Positions 16,659-24,644 of a stretch of 43,573 bases of DNA are shown here, in pieces; position 1 is the stretch's first letter, and every line of letters begins with the position of its first letter. The translations under genes were made by a program, and so were the position numbers. This DNA comes from UMGS1071 sp045638545 (GTDB lineage: Bacteria > Bacillota > Clostridia > Oscillospirales > Acutalibacteraceae), in the NCBI GenBank assembly GCA_045638545.1, contig JAZUBL010000063.1, positions 1 to 43,573 on the forward strand. The letters are read 5' to 3'. The notes below the pieces were generated by a model. The model was not told the origin of the DNA, did not search any database, and saw nothing but the letters and a program-made list of their open reading frames with translations.

Positions 16659-17906
16659 ATGAGCGAATTAAAGGGCGCATGTATTATTGGCCAATCCGGA
16701 GGTCCTACTTCCGTAATTAACGCCAGCGCATATGGTGTTATCCGTACAGCACTGGACTCTGAGAACATTACAGCGGTTTACGGTGCTGCAAACGGCATCG
16801 TTGGTGTTCTCAACGACAATCTCTACGACATGAGCAAGGAAGACGCAGAAGAGCTGGAACTGATGATGTACACACCATCTTCCGCACTGGGCTCCTGCCG
16901 CTACAAGATCGCTGATCCAGACGTAGACGATACAGACTACAAGCGTATCCTCGAGATCTTCAAGAAGTACAACGTACGTTACTTCTTCTACAATGGCGGT
17001 AACGACTCCATGGATACCTGCAACAAGATCTCCAAGTACATGATGAAGGTTGGCTATGAGTGCCGCATCATGGGTGTTCCGAAGACAATCGACAACGACC
17101 TCTTCGGCACAGACCACTGCCCAGGTTATGCATCTGCTGCAAAGTACATTGCAACAACCTGCTCCGAGATCTACCACGACGCTCGTGTATACGACAAGGG
17201 CATGATCTCCATCATCGAAATCATGGGTCGTCACGCTGGTTGGCTCACAGCAGCTGCTGCTCTCGCTGGCACAACAGGCGAGGCTCCAGACCTCATCTAC
17301 CTGCCAGAGCGCGTATTCGACATGGATCAGTTCATCGCTGACGTTGAGCGCATCTACAAGGAAAACGGCAAGGTTATCGTTGCTGTTTCCGAAGGCATCC
17401 ACGATGCTGACGGCAACCTGATCGCTGAAGTTGCTTCCGGCACAACAGCTGCAAGAGACTCCTTCGGTCACGCACAGCTGGGCGGCCTGGCTGCTACACT
17501 GGCAAACATCGTTAAGGAGAAGACAGGTGCTAAGGTTCGCGGCATCGAGTTCTCCCTGATGCAGCGCTGCGGCGCACACGTTGCTTCCCAGACAGACATC
17601 GAAGAGTCCTTCATGGCTGGTAAGGTTGCAGTAGAGAGCGCAATCGCAGGCATCACAGATAAGATGGTTGCATTTGAGCGTGTTTCCAACGATCCATACC
17701 GCTGCGAAACAAAGCTCCTCGACCTCTCCTCTGTAGCAAACTACGAGAAGAAGGTTCCAGATGAGTGGATCAACGAAGCTGGCAACGGCATCCTCCAGGG
17801 TTACGTTGACTACGCTCTCCCACTGATCCAGGGCGAGACAAAGATGAAGAAGGTTAATGGCCTCCCACGCTTTGCAAAGCTGAAGAAGGTTAAGGCTGAA
17901 GCATAA
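16659..17906 (+). CDS. pfp: Pyrophosphate-dependent 6-phosphofructokinase
   Basis: The 415-aa enzyme interconverts fructose-6-phosphate and fructose-1,6-bisphosphate using PPi. PPi specificity is read from GGND (113-116, Asp where ATP enzymes have Gly) and the lysine in PKTIDND (141-147); MGRHAGWL (189-196) is the sugar-phosphate site. The start is ATG 16659 behind TTGGAGGG; a TTG 15 bp upstream lies inside that ribosome site and is rejected. It is a single gene with its own promoter, leader hairpin and terminator. Confidence 0.93.
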   Translation: MSELKGACIIGQSGGPTSVINASAYGVIRTALDSENITAVYGAANGIVGVLNDNLYDMSKEDAEELELMMYTPSSALGSCRYKIADPDVDDTDYKRILEIFKKYNVRYFFYNGGNDSMDTCNKISKYMMKVGYECRIMGVPKTIDNDLFGTDHCPGYASAAKYIATTCSEIYHDARVYDKGMISIIEIMGRHAGWLTAAAALAGTTGEAPDLIYLPERVFDMDQFIADVERIYKENGKVIVAVSEGIHDADGNLIAEVASGTTAARDSFGHAQLGGLAATLANIVKEKTGAKVRGIEFSLMQRCGAHVASQTDIEESFMAGKVAVESAIAGITDKMVAFERVSNDPYRCETKLLDLSSVANYEKKVPDEWINEAGNGILQGYVDYALPLIQGETKMKKVNGLPRFAKLKKVKAEA

Positions 17907-17930
17907 TTTTGCTTCACGCTCACTTTTATA

Positions 17931-17969
17931 AAAAAATCCCGTTTCCATATGGAGGCGGGATTTTTCTTT
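17931..17969 (+). terminator. Terminator of pfp
   Basis: AAAAATCCCGTTTCC pairs with GGAGGCGGGATTTTT around ATAT. Its T run merges with the first copy of the tandem repeat that follows. Confidence 0.88.
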
Positions 17970-18131
17970 TGCACGGTAAACTTATTTATGGAGCGCAAAG
18001 CGACCCATAAATAAAACTACACCTGCCTGCATCCAACATTTTCTTTTGCACAGCAAGACTATTTTATGGAGCGCATAGCGATCCATAAATCAAAGCTGCA
18101 ACTTCCTGAATCCAGTGTTTTTCTTTTGCAC
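17962..18131 (+). repeat. Tandem ~78-bp repeat with conserved hairpins
   Basis: The box TTTTCTTTTGCAC occurs at 17962-17974, 18039-18051 and 18119-18131 (periods 77 and 80 bp). Each of the two complete units carries the hairpin TTTATGG-ag-CGC-N3-GCG-N2-CCATAAA (17985-18011 and 18063-18089) with loop AAA or ATA. After each hairpin, the sequences CTGCATCCA and CTGAATCCA also match. The third box leads into the HAD-gene promoter. Confidence 0.8.
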
Positions 18132-18137
18132 AGATTT

Positions 18138-18147
18138 GTGGTATACT
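18138..18147 (+). promoter_or_regulatory. Extended -10 element before the HAD phosphatase gene
   Basis: TGTGG-TATACT with TATACT at 18142-18147 lies right after the third repeat box; no clear -35 is present at 17 bp. The start codon is 33 bp downstream. Confidence 0.5.
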
Positions 18148-18180
18148 GTTGATAATTATATAAGAAATGAGGCTGTCACA

Positions 18181-18885
18181 ATGATCAAGCTGATGGTATT
18201 TGATTTAGACAACACCCTGTGCAAGCTGGGCAAAGGCATTCTGCCGGAGGACCTGGAACTGCTGCGGGAACTGGAACAGCAGGGCATTCAGATCGTGCTG
18301 GCTTCCGGCAAACCAACATACTACCTGTGCGGTTTTCTCCGTCAGGTAGGCCTCCAGAATCCGATTATGATCGGTGAGAACGGCTGTGTCATTCACATGG
18401 GCGTGGATCTGCCGCCAAAGGGTTTTTATATTCTGCCGCACACACAGAAAGCGAAAGATTCCCTTGCGCTGCTGCAGACAGAAATTGCAAAGCTGCTGCC
18501 ACACATCTGGTTCCAGCCAAGCCTGGTAGAAATTTCTCCGTTTACCGTAAAAGAGGAGGAATTCGAAGCTATTGAAGAGCTCATTGCAAAATTAGATGAT
18601 CAGCTGGGTGATATTACGATTTATCGCCACTGCGACTGTTTCGATATTCTCCCGGACAACATCGATAAGGGTACCGGTGTGGCTTATCTGGCAGATTTAA
18701 TGGGTATTACACCGGAAGAAATTATCGCTGTGGGCGACAGCATCAACGATTTCCCGCTGTTTGCCTATGCCGGCCATGCTGTGGGTGTTAACTGCACCGA
18801 ACCGGAGCGTGTAGACAGAAACTTTACAACCACCAACGATGCCCTCACCTATCTGCTGGACATTGCAAAAAAGCAGAAGGCATAA
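18181..18885 (+). CDS. HAD-superfamily hydrolase, subclass IIB (Cof/SPP-like)
   Basis: The 234-aa product is a likely phosphatase: nucleophile motif FDLDNT (Asp8, Asp10), motif II SG (ASGKPTYYL, 41-49), motif III Lys163 in KGTGVAYLADLMGI and motif IV GDSIND (185-190). The region between (about 80-155) is the C2B cap of Cof/SPP-type enzymes, which act on sugar phosphates or other small phosphates; the substrate is unknown. The start at 18181 gives the family N-terminus; an in-frame upstream ATG lies over the promoter. Confidence 0.88.
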   Translation: MIKLMVFDLDNTLCKLGKGILPEDLELLRELEQQGIQIVLASGKPTYYLCGFLRQVGLQNPIMIGENGCVIHMGVDLPPKGFYILPHTQKAKDSLALLQTEIAKLLPHIWFQPSLVEISPFTVKEEEFEAIEELIAKLDDQLGDITIYRHCDCFDILPDNIDKGTGVAYLADLMGITPEEIIAVGDSINDFPLFAYAGHAVGVNCTEPERVDRNFTTTNDALTYLLDIAKKQKA

Positions 18886-18915
18886 AATTAAACCGTCCGT
18901 TTTCTCTCAGAATTC

Positions 18916-18944
18916 TTGCAATTCCGCAGAATCGGGCGTACAAT
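18916..18944 (+). promoter_or_regulatory. Promoter of the 72-aa protein gene
   Basis: TTGCAA (18916-18921) and TACAAT (18939-18944), 17-bp spacer, 28 bp before the start codon. Confidence 0.65.
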
Positions 18945-18971
18945 AATAAAAAAAGCAAGGAGAAATTCATT

Positions 18972-19190
18972 ATGGATATTAAAGCTAAAATCACTGAAAT
19001 CGTAGACAAAATTAAAAATGATCCAAACCTGATGCAGAAGTTCAAGAGCAACCCAATCGAAGCAATTGAAGGCCTGATCGGTGTGGATATTCCAGACGAA
19101 ATGGTAGCAAAAGTTGTGGACGGCGTAAAAGCAAAGCTCGCAGGCGATAAAATTTCCGGCGCAGTCGGCGCAATCAAAAATCTCTTCTAA
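18972..19190 (+). CDS. Small conserved protein, 72 aa, leader-peptide-like fold
   Basis: The protein is acidic/basic amphipathic, with no cysteine and no membrane segment. Residues 20-50 (LMQKFKSNPIEAIEGLIGVD followed by IPDEMVAKVVDGVK) follow the pattern of nitrile-hydratase-like (NHLP) leader peptides: Phe-x2-NP-x-A-x3-L-G-V-x-IP. The tail is AGDKISGAVGAIKNLF. No peptide maturase or transporter is nearby, so a peptide precursor role is unproven; it may be a free-standing protein of unknown function. It starts behind AAGGAG and has its own promoter and terminator. Confidence 0.75.
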   Translation: MDIKAKITEIVDKIKNDPNLMQKFKSNPIEAIEGLIGVDIPDEMVAKVVDGVKAKLAGDKISGAVGAIKNLF

Positions 19191-19195
19191 AAAAC

Positions 19196-19236
19196 AAAGG
19201 AGACCCTTCCAATCGAAGCGGTCTCCTTTTCTTTTA
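19196..19236. terminator. Terminator between convergent genes
   Basis: AAAGGAGACC and GGTCTCCTTT form a perfect 10-bp stem with a 14-nt loop, followed by TTCTTTT. It ends on the stop codon of the minus-strand catalase gene. Confidence 0.8.
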
Positions 19237-19899
19237 GCTGAAAGACGGCGGTGTTACTTCTGCATTCGGGAATTCTGTTTTTGGTGATGGCTCTGATAAG
19301 CTGAAATACATCTTTGCTGCCTTTGTGGTGCCGAAATCACGATTGGAACCGCTCTGCTGCACCTTGTTGAATGCCTCCCGGAACATGGCATTGTGAGCTT
19401 CTTCTCTGTTCAGGAGAAAATCAATGGTCTCCCGTACTTTCTTATCATCGATCTGCCGGTACAGATACTCATACACCACCTTTGCCCGCTGTTCCGATGC
19501 AATATTAGACAGCAGATCTGCGCAGAGATCACCGGTCACTGTCACATAGTCACCGGTCCAGGAATAACCGGAAGCATTGATAAGACCGGGATTCAATCCA
19601 AGCTGTACGTGCGTTTGAATCTCCCCGGCTTTCACTGCATCGGCATCCACGTCATGACCATTGAGAAGATTGATGGTCTGCGCCACCATCTCCATATGGC
19701 TCAGCTCTTCGGCTGCGATGTCCAGAAATAAATCCTTGATCTCCGGATCTTTGATGCGGAAACTCTGTGCCATATACTGCATGGCGGCTTTCAGCTCACC
19801 GTTACCGCCGCCCAGCTGCTCCTGCATCAGCGCAGCGTATTGTGGGTTTGGCTTCTCCACCCCTACCGGATGAAATAATAATTTTTCATGTTTAAACAT
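19234..19899 (-). CDS. Manganese catalase family protein (CotJC-like)
   Basis: The 221-aa ferritin-like four-helix protein disproportionates H2O2 with a dinuclear Mn site. Likely ligands are Glu35 (NGELKAA), Glu65 and His68 (EELSHME), Glu144 (VVYEYL) and the REEAHN block with Glu166 and His169. The start at 19899 (MFKHEKLLFHP) follows AAAGGAG; an earlier ATG would add 15 atypical residues. It is shorter than the 270-300 aa secreted-type Mn catalases and resembles the spore-coat CotJC size class. It is monocistronic. Confidence 0.88.
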   Translation of the reverse strand: MFKHEKLLFHPVGVEKPNPQYAALMQEQLGGGNGELKAAMQYMAQSFRIKDPEIKDLFLDIAAEELSHMEMVAQTINLLNGHDVDADAVKAGEIQTHVQLGLNPGLINASGYSWTGDYVTVTGDLCADLLSNIASEQRAKVVYEYLYRQIDDKKVRETIDFLLNREEAHNAMFREAFNKVQQSGSNRDFGTTKAAKMYFSLSEPSPKTEFPNAEVTPPSFS

Positions 19900-19962
19900 C
19901 TGCTCACTCCTTTCGTTGAAAATAGTGTACCTGATTTGTCTCACATTATGCAGAAATTCCCA

Positions 19963-20011
19963 TTGTAATTCCCTCTCATTTATAGTATATTAAATATAGA
20001 ACATCTGTTCG
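19963..20011 (+). promoter_or_regulatory. dinB promoter with LexA (SOS) box
   Basis: TTGTAA (19963-19968) and TATATT (19986-19991) are 17 bp apart. Directly downstream, GAAC-ATCT-GTTCG (19999-20011) matches the Gram-positive LexA/DinR consensus CGAACRNRYGTTCG in all core bases, covering the expected start of transcription. SOS control of the polymerase gene is therefore likely. Confidence 0.8.
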
Positions 20012-20030
20012 AGTTTAAGGAGGAGCAATC

Positions 20031-21257
20031 ATGAAACGGGTAATTCTGCACGCTGACCTGAATAATTTTTACGCCTCTGTCGAGTGTGTCCGCAACCCTG
20101 CCCTGTGGAGCAGGCCAATTGCTGTTTCCGGCAATCCGGAAGCGCGCCATGGTATTGTGCTGGCAAAAAATCAGCTTGCCAAAGCCTGCGGTGTAAAAAC
20201 AGGCGATGCCCTGTGGCAGGCAAAACAGAAATGCCCGGACATTCTTTTCGTGCCGCCCCATTTTGAACTGTATGACCAGTACTCCAAAGCAGCAAGAGAA
20301 ATTTATTATAAATTTACTGACCAGGTAGAGCCCTTCGGGCTGGATGAGTGCTGGCTGGACGTAACCGGAAGCGCCGGTCTTTTCGGAGATGGAAAAGCCA
20401 TTGCTGACAAGCTGCGAAAAGAAATTCGGAACCACCTTGGCATTACCATTTCTGTTGGCGTATCGTTTAATAAAATCTTTGCCAAGCTGGGCTCTGACCT
20501 GAAAAAGCCGGATGCTACCACAGTCATTTCCAGAGAACGCTTCCGTGAAATCGTGTGGCCTTTGCCTGCCAATGATCTGCTTTATGTGGGCCGGGCTACC
20601 TTTGCCAAACTGCAGCCGTACGGTATCCGCACCATTGGCGACATTGCACGCAGTTCACCGGAGTTTATGGTCTCCCTTTTCGGTAAAAACGGCCGGATGC
20701 TATGGGAATTTGCCAATGGCCTTGATCGATCTCCCGTTGCTTATGCCGGCACGGTGCCGCCGCTGAAAACCATTGGCAACGGTACCACCACCCCGCGGGA
20801 TCTTGTCACAGATGAAGATGTCCGTCTGGTGCTGACGGCACTCTGTGAAAAAGTCTCTGCCCGTATGCGCAAAGCCAATGTGGTCTGCCACACAGTCGCA
20901 GTACAGATCCGAGACAACCAGCTGATGACTTACGAGCGGCAGGGACCGCTGGAATATCCAAACCGCACTGCGCAATCTCTGTTAGACAAAGCCTTTTCGC
21001 TTTACTGCAAAAACAGGCCGTCTCATCCCATCCGCAGCCTGGCAGTGCGTGCCTCTCATCTGGAGGTCAGCACACAGGAGCAGCTTTCCTTTCTGCCTGA
21101 GGTCACTGCTATTCAGCGGCAGGAATCTCTGGAAAGCGCTGTAGACAGCATTCGAAATAAGTTTGGCAATGGCGCTATTCAGAAAGGCCTCGTCATGACA
21201 GAACAATCTCTGGCAGAGTTCAATCCGCAAAATGAGTACGTCTTTACCAGAGGCTGA
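20031..21257 (+). CDS. dinB: Y-family DNA polymerase (Pol IV)
   Basis: The 408-aa error-prone polymerase for lesion bypass has the catalytic Asp9 in ILHADLNNFYASVE and Asp105-Glu106 in FGLDECWLD. The thumb and HhH region contains YGIRTIGDIA, followed by the little finger. A clamp-binding motif QLSFL lies at 351-355, about 55 residues from the C-terminus. The start at ATG 20031 is behind AAGGAGG. The LexA box over the promoter fits damage induction. The length and QLSFL position resemble the Gram-positive DinB2/UvrX-like branch as much as classic Pol IV. Confidence 0.93.
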   Translation: MKRVILHADLNNFYASVECVRNPALWSRPIAVSGNPEARHGIVLAKNQLAKACGVKTGDALWQAKQKCPDILFVPPHFELYDQYSKAAREIYYKFTDQVEPFGLDECWLDVTGSAGLFGDGKAIADKLRKEIRNHLGITISVGVSFNKIFAKLGSDLKKPDATTVISRERFREIVWPLPANDLLYVGRATFAKLQPYGIRTIGDIARSSPEFMVSLFGKNGRMLWEFANGLDRSPVAYAGTVPPLKTIGNGTTTPRDLVTDEDVRLVLTALCEKVSARMRKANVVCHTVAVQIRDNQLMTYERQGPLEYPNRTAQSLLDKAFSLYCKNRPSHPIRSLAVRASHLEVSTQEQLSFLPEVTAIQRQESLESAVDSIRNKFGNGAIQKGLVMTEQSLAEFNPQNEYVFTRG

Positions 21258-21271
21258 GGCTATGCTATACT
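21243..21271 (+). promoter_or_regulatory. Promoter of the 173-aa acetyltransferase gene
   Basis: TTTACC (21243-21248) and TATACT (21266-21271) have a 17-bp spacer and extended -10 TG. It overlaps the end of dinB, so the downstream gene need not depend on the SOS promoter. Confidence 0.6.
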
Positions 21272-21294
21272 GATGTCAGAACAGGAGGGAGCAA

Positions 21295-21816
21295 ATGGAA
21301 CTGCAGATTCTGAGTGAGAAAGATTTTGACGCTGTTTACGCACTGCTGAAGCAGAGTTTTCCGCCGGATGAATACAGAGATTCCGAGAAGCAGAAGGCAC
21401 TGTTTCAGAACAAATTATACACAGCTTACGGTTTGCTGGAGGGCAATCAGCTGCAGGCATTGCTTGCACTGTGGAACTTTGGTCATGTGATTTACATCGA
21501 GCATTTTGCTGTAACGGAAGCTTCCAGAAACTGCGGTCTTGGCAGCCGGATTCTGGAAACGATGAAAACCATGGCAGACTGTCCGCTCTGCCTGGAAGTG
21601 GAACTGCCGGACAACGACATGGCCAGACGACGCATCGCCTTTTATGAGCGGAATGGGTTTACCTACAATGATTATCCCTATATTCAGCCGGCCTATTCGC
21701 CGGAAAAAGCAACGGTGCCCCTGCGCTTTATGACAACAGGCGGCGGTATTTCTGCAGCGCGATTTGCAGAAATCAAAGCCTGCATTTACAGAGAAGTTTA
21801 TAACGTGACAGAATAA
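21295..21816 (+). CDS. GNAT family N-acetyltransferase
   Basis: The 173-aa product has the acetyl-CoA loop in VTEASRNCGLGSRILETM (Q/RxxGxG/A type) after strand HVIYIEHFAV, and the C-terminal FYERNGFTYNDYPYIQPAY of GNAT motif B. The substrate is unknown. The start is behind CAGGAGGG, with its own promoter at 21243-21271. Confidence 0.85.
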   Translation: MELQILSEKDFDAVYALLKQSFPPDEYRDSEKQKALFQNKLYTAYGLLEGNQLQALLALWNFGHVIYIEHFAVTEASRNCGLGSRILETMKTMADCPLCLEVELPDNDMARRRIAFYERNGFTYNDYPYIQPAYSPEKATVPLRFMTTGGGISAARFAEIKACIYREVYNVTE

Positions 21817-21818
21817 AA

Positions 21819-21858
21819 GAACCGCCTGCGGAGTTTCGTGCTCTGCAGGCGGTTTTGT
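21819..21858. terminator. Terminator between GNAT and PfkB genes
   Basis: ACCGCCTGC and GCAGGCGGT form a perfect stem with A and T runs on either side. It serves both convergent genes; the minus-strand stop codon lies in its edge. Confidence 0.82.
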
Positions 21859-22799
21859 TATACCGTATGGGATTTTATAAACTGATCAATTCTGTCCCGT
21901 GTCAGCTTCTCTTTTGAGGCGCCAAAAAACAGCGTACTATAGGATGCACCTGCGCAGGCATAGCGGCAGGCATCTTCTATCGCATCACCGGCCAGAATGC
22001 GGCTGATGAACAACGCATTCATGCAGTCACCGGCACCTGTAGTATCAACCGGCTGCACCGGCACGGCAGGAATCCATCCCTGCTTGTTTTTATCGGCGTA
22101 ATAGCAGCCCTCAGCACCGCACTTGATAACCACATTTCCGGCACCGTATTCCAGATATACGCGGGCAGCTTCTTCTGCTGTTTCTTTGCCGGTCATTGCC
22201 TGTGCATCGTAAAGACTCGGCAGAAAGTAATCAATCATCGGCAGAAAATCACGGACGCCTGCCAGACCAAGGCCAAGCTTATCTGCAGCAAGGTCCGCAA
22301 ATACAAGCACGCCATCTGCCTGTATTTTCTGCAGAAATGGTGTCAGGCCGTCTTTTTCCAGTACAGGCATAGAGAAGATACTTGCCAGAGAAATCGCCTT
22401 ACAGCCGGCCGGAAGGGACGTTGGAAGCATCTCCTTCGCAAGCAGGCTGTGGGCACCCTGTACAGAAAACACATGGCGCTCTCCGTTATCATCTACCAGC
22501 ACAAGGGCTGTACCGGTCGCTGCGCCTGGCTGTGCTGTCATGTGCTGTACATCAACACCGCGAGCGGCAAGGGCACTTTTTAACATAGTACCGTTCTGGT
22601 CATCGCCCACACAGGCAGCAAGCGATACCCCCACGCCCAGGTCTGCCAGACGGATGCTCTGGTTTGCCGCATCGCCGCCGGTCTGAATTTCAATGGCAGA
22701 AATACGCTGCTTCTCCTGCCACGGTGTATTCTGATCAATTGGTAAGGCTGTAATGTCGATCACGGCCGAGCCAATGCACAATACTTCTGCTTTTATCAT
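21858..22799 (-). CDS. PfkB-family carbohydrate/nucleoside kinase
   Basis: The 313-aa ribokinase-type kinase has PfkB signature 1 (TGGDAANQSIRLADLGV at about 40-56) and signature 2 DTTGAGD (252-258, catalytic Asp258 with anion hole GAG). It phosphorylates a sugar or nucleoside with ATP; the substrate cannot be chosen from the sequence. The start follows AGGAGG. The 88-aa gene starts upstream and ends 20 bp before this start, so the two may be cotranscribed. Confidence 0.9.
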   Translation of the reverse strand: MIKAEVLCIGSAVIDITALPIDQNTPWQEKQRISAIEIQTGGDAANQSIRLADLGVGVSLAACVGDDQNGTMLKSALAARGVDVQHMTAQPGAATGTALVLVDDNGERHVFSVQGAHSLLAKEMLPTSLPAGCKAISLASIFSMPVLEKDGLTPFLQKIQADGVLVFADLAADKLGLGLAGVRDFLPMIDYFLPSLYDAQAMTGKETAEEAARVYLEYGAGNVVIKCGAEGCYYADKNKQGWIPAVPVQPVDTTGAGDCMNALFISRILAGDAIEDACRYACAGASYSTLFFGASKEKLTRDRIDQFIKSHTV

Positions 22800-22819
22800 A
22801 ACGCTCCTCCTCCCTGATG

Positions 22820-23086
22820 TCAGCGAAAATCATAGTCCATCAGATCAATAAAGGTCGTCACTGCTTCCTCTTCATTCCGGTACTCCTTCCGGACAAAAAC
22901 ACCGCGCTGCGCATCCCGGCTGCTTTCCAGAACAAAGATGCCGTCCTTTTTTACCAGCGTTGTAACGGGAGCTCCATACCTGCGGTCATGATAACGAAGC
23001 GTCTCTGCGCCGCAGGAGAAATCCACTTTCTCCTCCCAATGTTTCTCCCGGATCATCCGGCGAATCTCCTTTTCATGGCAGACCAT
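22820..23086 (-). CDS. Hypothetical protein, 88 aa
   Basis: I do not recognise it. The start MVCHEKEIRRMIREKHW is chosen because AAGGGGTGAG precedes it; the open frame runs 18 codons further. It is a soluble, charged protein with a beta-hairpin-like centre (RRYGAPVTTLVKKDGIFVLE), ending DLMDYDFR. It lies directly upstream of the PfkB kinase gene on the same strand, 20 bp apart. Confidence 0.65.
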   Translation of the reverse strand: MVCHEKEIRRMIREKHWEEKVDFSCGAETLRYHDRRYGAPVTTLVKKDGIFVLESSRDAQRGVFVRKEYRNEEEAVTTFIDLMDYDFR

Positions 23087-23145
23087 AAAACTCACCCCTT
23101 TGCTTTTATTATACAGAATGTGCAGGGGCTGTGCAATCACAAAAC

Positions 23146-23176
23146 AAAACCTCCCTGTTTGAACAGAGAGGTTTTA
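23146..23176. terminator. Terminator downstream of the ElaA-like gene
   Basis: AAAACCTCCCTGTT and AACAGAGAGGTTTT pair around a 3-nt loop with one mismatch. On the minus strand the stem is followed by a T-rich run, just after the stop at 23180. Confidence 0.7.
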
Positions 23177-23179
23177 TGT

Positions 23180-23620
23180 TTACAGTGTTAACTTCATTTC
23201 AATGTGCGGCAGACCATCCAGCAGATACTCCTCAGAGGTCTGCACAAAGCCTGCTTTTTCATACAGAGAGCGGGCGTAAGTCTGCGCACCAATGGAGATG
23301 CTCTTTGCCTGGAACTTCTCCTGTGCCACTTTAATAGCTTCTGCAACAATTCTTGTGCCCAAGCCCTGTCGGCGCTTTGCAGCGATTACACGGCCAATAG
23401 AGGCATCTTCCTCATAAACTGCGCCCTGCGGCAGAACTCTTGCATAAGCCTGAATGCCGTCTTCTCCCTGCAGCCAGAGGTGATAAGACACCTTGTCTGT
23501 ATCTACCACGTCCAGATACGCACACTCCTGCTCTACAACAAATACCTTTGCCCGCAGCTCATAAATGGCAAACAGCTCGTCTACTGTCAGCTCCTGAAAA
23601 CGCTTTACGATCAATTCCAT
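23180..23620 (-). CDS. GNAT family acetyltransferase, ElaA-like
   Basis: The 146-aa protein matches the ElaA branch: RFQELTVDELFAIYELRAKVFVVEQ at the start, YLDVVDTDKVSYHLWL, and the acetyl-CoA site SIGRVIAAKRRQGLGTRI, followed by GAQTYARSLYEKAGF. The start at 23620 follows GGAGGAGA; 25 extra codons upstream overlap the promoter. The substrate is unknown. Confidence 0.88.
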   Translation of the reverse strand: MELIVKRFQELTVDELFAIYELRAKVFVVEQECAYLDVVDTDKVSYHLWLQGEDGIQAYARVLPQGAVYEEDASIGRVIAAKRRQGLGTRIVAEAIKVAQEKFQAKSISIGAQTYARSLYEKAGFVQTSEEYLLDGLPHIEMKLTL

Positions 23621-23650
23621 GTTCCGTCTCCTCCATGCATTTCTGCCACC

Positions 23651-23679
23651 ATAATACCACACAATCACAGAAATTGCTA
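23651..23679 (-). promoter_or_regulatory. Promoter of the ElaA-like gene
   Basis: On the minus strand TAGCAA (23674-23679) and TATTAT (23651-23656) are 17 bp apart with an extended -10 TG. The surrounding ~46 bp is nearly identical to the promoter at 24616-24644. Confidence 0.6.
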
Positions 23680-23729
23680 CAAAAAGAAAAGCCAATTGCC
23701 AAACGCTTTCGCATCAGACAATTGACTTT
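23678..23729 (-). terminator. Probable terminator of the metallo-hydrolase gene
   Basis: AAAGCCAATTG (23688-23698) and CAATTGACTTT (23719-23729) pair at 10 of 11 positions. On the minus strand it is followed by TTTTCTTTTTG, which is also the upstream edge of the next promoter. Confidence 0.6.
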
Positions 23730-23735
23730 GTTTTA

Positions 23736-24590
23736 TTATTCGCTGATCAGATCCATACCGCAGTATACGTAGGAAATATTGTTCAGCAGATAAGCCTTCA
23801 GCTTATTGTATGCTGTGATACCGGTGCAGTGGCCGGTGTAGAATCTTGTTGGGTACTCTTTCAGCGCAGTGCCAACGGTATCCAACAGCACCAGGTCACC
23901 CTTACCAAAGCCGCAGTATCTTGGCTGCATCAGGTGGAAGCCGCCCACCATAATGTCCGGAACGATCTGGAAGCGCTCTTTGCAGGCTGCCATTACATTC
24001 ACAACGCCGCTGTGGCAGCAGCCGCCGAACAGCAGTGTCTTGCCTTCTGTGCGCACAAGCAGGAACATCTCGTGGGAAAAATCATCCTGAACCAATTCGT
24101 CGCCCACTTTGCAGCAGAGCTTTTTGTTGGAAGAAGTTTTCACGATGTCTGCTTCCACGTTGGTAAACAGCTGCAGTTCTTCGTCTACAACTGTATCTTC
24201 TGTCACAAGGCGAACCTGCGGCAATGTTTTCAGTTCCTGGTCGATGCCGATAAACTGTGCGCTTTCCAGGTCGAATTCATCGGAAACTGCATTGTCACCG
24301 TCATAGAATGCGCCGAATGCATTTTCACGAATATATACAACAGCTTCCGGTGCAAGTTCCAGCAGCGCCTTTACGCCGCCGCAGTGGTTTGCGTGGCCAT
24401 GGGTCAGAATCACAGTATCTACCTGAGAAAGATCGATGTTCTTTCTTCTGGCATTTTCAATAAATGCATCACTGGCGCCGGTATCGATCACAATTTTGTG
24501 GTTTTCTGTTTCCAGATAATAAGAAGTGCCGTGTTCCTGCAGATAAGTCTGGTCGCGGCAAATATCATCAATTAAATTTACAAGTCTCAT
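23736..24590 (-). CDS. MBL-fold metallo-hydrolase (COG1237-like) with altered HxHxNH motif
   Basis: The 284-aa metallo-beta-lactamase-fold protein resembles COG1237 (7,8-dihydropterin-methyl-aminobenzene-phosphate synthase-like): VIDTGASDAFIENARRKNID, LLFGGCCHSGVVNV, DIMVGGFHL and TGHCTG near the end. The usual metal motif HxHxDH reads His64-Gly-His66-Ala-Asn68-His69, so the second-site Asp ligand is Asn. Whether it is active, or uses one metal, is open. The start at 24590 follows AAAGGAA. It has its own promoter. Confidence 0.87.
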   Translation of the reverse strand: MRLVNLIDDICRDQTYLQEHGTSYYLETENHKIVIDTGASDAFIENARRKNIDLSQVDTVILTHGHANHCGGVKALLELAPEAVVYIRENAFGAFYDGDNAVSDEFDLESAQFIGIDQELKTLPQVRLVTEDTVVDEELQLFTNVEADIVKTSSNKKLCCKVGDELVQDDFSHEMFLLVRTEGKTLLFGGCCHSGVVNVMAACKERFQIVPDIMVGGFHLMQPRYCGFGKGDLVLLDTVGTALKEYPTRFYTGHCTGITAYNKLKAYLLNNISYVYCGMDLISE

Positions 24591-24615
24591 ACTAATCCAT
24601 TCCTTTCTGCCAACC

Positions 24616-24644
24616 ATTATACCGCACAAAAACAGAAATTGCTA
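24616..24644 (-). promoter_or_regulatory. Promoter of the metallo-hydrolase gene
   Basis: On the minus strand TAGCAA (24639-24644) and TATAAT (24616-24621) have a 17-bp spacer. Confidence 0.65.
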
